This document shows positions 6,336-7,665 of a stretch of 7,665 nucleotides of DNA, piece after piece. The position numbers were made by a program, and so were the translations under genes. The DNA is from Sediminibacterium sp. Lineage in GTDB: Bacteria > Bacteroidota > Bacteroidia > Chitinophagales > Chitinophagaceae. A model generated the notes under the pieces. The model ran no database searches, was not told the origin of the DNA, and saw only the letters and a list, made by a program, of their open reading frames with translations. How positions within the stretch are numbered: position 1 is the first letter of the stretch; each line of letters starts with the position of its first letter. The DNA is taken from assembly GCA_023263235.1 (NCBI GenBank), contig JALQXE010000026.1, positions 1 through 7,665 of the forward strand. Reading direction: 5' to 3'.

Positions 6336-6691
6336 CTATATAGCCGTTTTAGAAGTTCTTCTTGCTGTTTGTTCTTTGGTTTTATTCTTGTGGTTGGCGC
6401 AGATACTTGATATTCGGTTTCTAGTTCAAGTAGGAATAGCTCATACAGTTGGTTATTGCCGTCGCAAAGGATTTTAAGCTTCTCTTTCCATAGGTGTGGG
6501 TACCTTTTTTTGCAGTCTAATACCAATGGTTTTAGATACTGCATTTGGACTTCTATTTGAAACACATATTTTTGTTTGTCAATGTGAATTTTCACGTCAT
6601 TATCTGTCAACCAAGATTCAATTGTATCTCGGTCTTTTTTCCTGATAATTCTACCAGCTTCTATAATTGATATTCTTGAAAAATCTTTCAT
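6332..6691 (-). CDS. Small helix-turn-helix protein, candidate excisionase / directionality factor
   Basis: This 119-residue basic protein has an N-terminal segment (about 7-48) compatible with an excisionase/MerR-type winged helix-turn-helix: SIIEAGRII, then RDTIESWLTDNDVKI and a strand-like KQKYVFQIEVQ wing. The rest is helical with a Lys/Arg-rich C-terminus (KPKNKQQEELLKRLYR). The stop codon shares ATGA with the integrase start, which implies translational coupling and a joint role. Small DNA-binding proteins beside tyrosine recombinases often control excision. The fold call comes from pattern reading only; it could instead be a transcription regulator or an unrelated accessory protein. 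The ATG is the first in frame after the upstream non-coding region. Confidence 0.6.
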   Translation of the reverse strand: MKDFSRISIIEAGRIIRKKDRDTIESWLTDNDVKIHIDKQKYVFQIEVQMQYLKPLVLDCKKRYPHLWKEKLKILCDGNNQLYELFLLELETEYQVSAPTTRIKPKNKQQEELLKRLYR

Positions 6692-6799
6692 TCTTGTTAT
6701 CTCTTATCTTAATGTTTTAATAGTAGAGGGTTAGTCGCTTCATAAATTCTAACGAAAAATTATTGCAAATAAAAATCGCAACGAAAAAAAGTTTACTAG

Positions 6800-6813
6800 C
6801 AAGTGTACGCTTG
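6800..6813. repeat. Near-perfect 14-bp palindrome upstream of the helix-turn-helix gene
   Basis: CAAGTGTACGCTTG is symmetric except for one base pair. It lies about 110 bp upstream of the helix-turn-helix gene, in the region that must hold the promoter of the integrase operon. It could be an operator. A seven-A run (6784-6790, T-run on the minus strand) lies 9 bases away, but the stem is too short for a convincing terminator. Confidence 0.3.
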
Positions 6814-6843
6814 TTCCACGCGGAGCAATCGTTAGTTAATACC

Positions 6844-6877
6844 CCTGGACTGCTGGCCGCTCCAGCGGGATCCCTCC
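6844..6877. other. GC-rich foldable patch in the non-coding region
   Basis: In this AT-rich element these 34 bases are 25 G/C. They hold several competing inverted repeats: GCTGG/CCAGC (6852-6856 with 6862-6866), CTGGA/TCCAG (6846-6850 with 6861-6865) and the palindrome GGGATCCC (6867-6874). On the minus strand it follows the stop of the polymerase-like gene and contains AAGGAGG with no start codon or open frame behind it. It may be a structured 3' end, an origin or transfer site, or a recombination scar. No RNA family is recognised. Confidence 0.45.
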
Positions 6878-6899
6878 TTAGTATAGAAAATACCTACAG

Positions 6900-7665
6900 T
6901 TAAATTTGGTCATCAATACCGTTCAAAAAATTTCTGCCAAAATTTTCCAAAAAATCAGAACCTCTTTTGATATTTGAACTGAATACGCCGTTTATTTTTT
7001 TTAAGTACTTTTCTTCTGTGTTTATTGGTTCTATTTTAGACCATTGGTTATCTATATCTATTAAATGTGGATTAGGATCAATCTGGGACGACTTTGTTTT
7101 GCAACCAGCAACTACCCCTGTTATTTCAAGAAGTCGTCTTAAAACGTACCCATTTAGTTTTTGAACGTATTCTGAAGTAGTAAACACTCCGTCGTGAATT
7201 GTTAACAGTGGCGCATTTGGGTGTAGTTCATTAAACTCCCTACAAATGACATTTAGTAGCAGGTAGCTTTCGGCTCTTTGCAACAGGTACGAAAACCGCT
7301 GCTTTCCAATCATTTTATGCATTCGGTTAATCCAGCTATCAACGCCAGGGAATACCGTTTGAAATTTCTGAATCTGTAGGTTGTTGTTTCTGTGGTTCAT
7401 TTTATCTTCAAACAGAACATACATCATGGTATTCTTTAGATTCTCCCTGTCTTCTTTTTTCGCCGCACTTTTTGGTGTATTAGTATATGTGTAATACCTG
7501 TCCAATATATAGGAATAGAAATCTAAATAGAAGGGTGACTGTGTGTACCTGTTAATGCATTCTAATTCAGAGGTACTAAAAAAATTACACCACATAAATG
7601 AAGAAGAGTCACTTACATTAGATATAAAGGAATTAGTATAACCAGTATTACTAGAATAGTATAGA
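6900..7665 (-). CDS. C-terminal part of a single-subunit polymerase-like protein, 5' end outside window
   Basis: The frame has no stop from the TAA at 6900-6902 to the right edge, so the ATG at 7595 is likely internal and only the C-terminal 254 residues are seen. Numbered from that Met, R50-x3-K54-x7-F62 (RENLKNTMMYVLF) has the spacing of motif B (O helix) of family A DNA polymerases and T7-like RNA polymerases. FPGVDSWINRMHK (82-94) resembles the segment after it. A helix LLQRAESYLLLNVICREF (104-121) precedes LLTIHDGVFTT, whose His134-Asp135 matches motif C (HD). Motif A would lie in the missing part. The distance from motif B to C (84 residues) is shorter than in Taq polymerase (about 125), so it would be a compact variant. 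A replication role for the element is inferred; family membership is not proven. Confidence 0.55.
   Translation of the reverse strand, partial: LYYSSNTGYTNSFISNVSDSSSFMWCNFFSTSELECINRYTQSPFYLDFYSYILDRYYTYTNTPKSAAKKEDRENLKNTMMYVLFEDKMNHRNNNLQIQKFQTVFPGVDSWINRMHKMIGKQRFSYLLQRAESYLLLNVICREFNELHPNAPLLTIHDGVFTTSEYVQKLNGYVLRRLLEITGVVAGCKTKSSQIDPNPHLIDIDNQWSKIEPINTEEKYLKKINGVFSSNIKRGSDFLENFGRNFLNGIDDQI

Noticed and set aside
6692..6780. Promoter of the integrase operon (TAATTTTT on the minus strand)
   Set aside because: The -7 box has one mismatch and no TTG at the right distance; a promoter must exist here but its position cannot be supported.
6866..6880. Similarity of GGATCCCTCCTT to the 3' end of 16S rRNA (anti-Shine-Dalgarno)
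   Set aside because: Only about a dozen bases agree, with a missing base, and the flanking sequence does not resemble 16S rRNA; chance is likely.

Overview
The window looks like a chromosome segment of a Bacteroidota bacterium, plausibly a Chitinophagaceae- or Sphingobacteriia-like lineage, running into the end of an integrated mobile element. The host assignment rests on low G+C, an exported TonB-dependent receptor, a GIN/DUF2807 protein, genes without Shine-Dalgarno sites, and promoters of the Bacteroidota type (TTG, about 20 bases, TAnnTTTG).

Chromosomal part (1 to about 4986). A prolyl-aminopeptidase-like alpha/beta hydrolase enters from the left edge; its frame is open to base 3, so the first visible ATG is probably not its start. 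It converges on a TonB-dependent outer-membrane receptor on the minus strand. Upstream of that receptor, on the same strand, is a clear TPP (THI-box) riboswitch with a good promoter, which points to uptake of thiamine or a thiamine compound. Divergent from it is an exported beta-solenoid protein with eight SGAS-type turns (GIN/DUF2807). This converges on a small exported outer-membrane beta-barrel protein on the minus strand. Then come a regulatory-looking intergenic region and an initiator tRNA-fMet promoter followed by only the 5' half of the tRNA.

Mobile part (about 4987 to the right edge). tRNA identity stops just after the anticodon loop, and foreign sequence follows. It holds a terminator, a tyrosine recombinase with all catalytic residues visible, a small helix-turn-helix protein overlapping it by 4 bp (a candidate excisionase or directionality factor), a 208-bp non-coding region with a GC-rich foldable patch, and the C-terminal part of a protein. 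That last protein shows the R-x3-K-x7-aromatic and HD motifs of the family A DNA polymerase / T7 RNA polymerase fold; its frame is open to the right edge, so its N-terminal part lies outside. The simplest reading is an element integrated in the anticodon loop of tRNA-fMet. Unusually, the junction seen here does not rebuild the 3' half of the tRNA.
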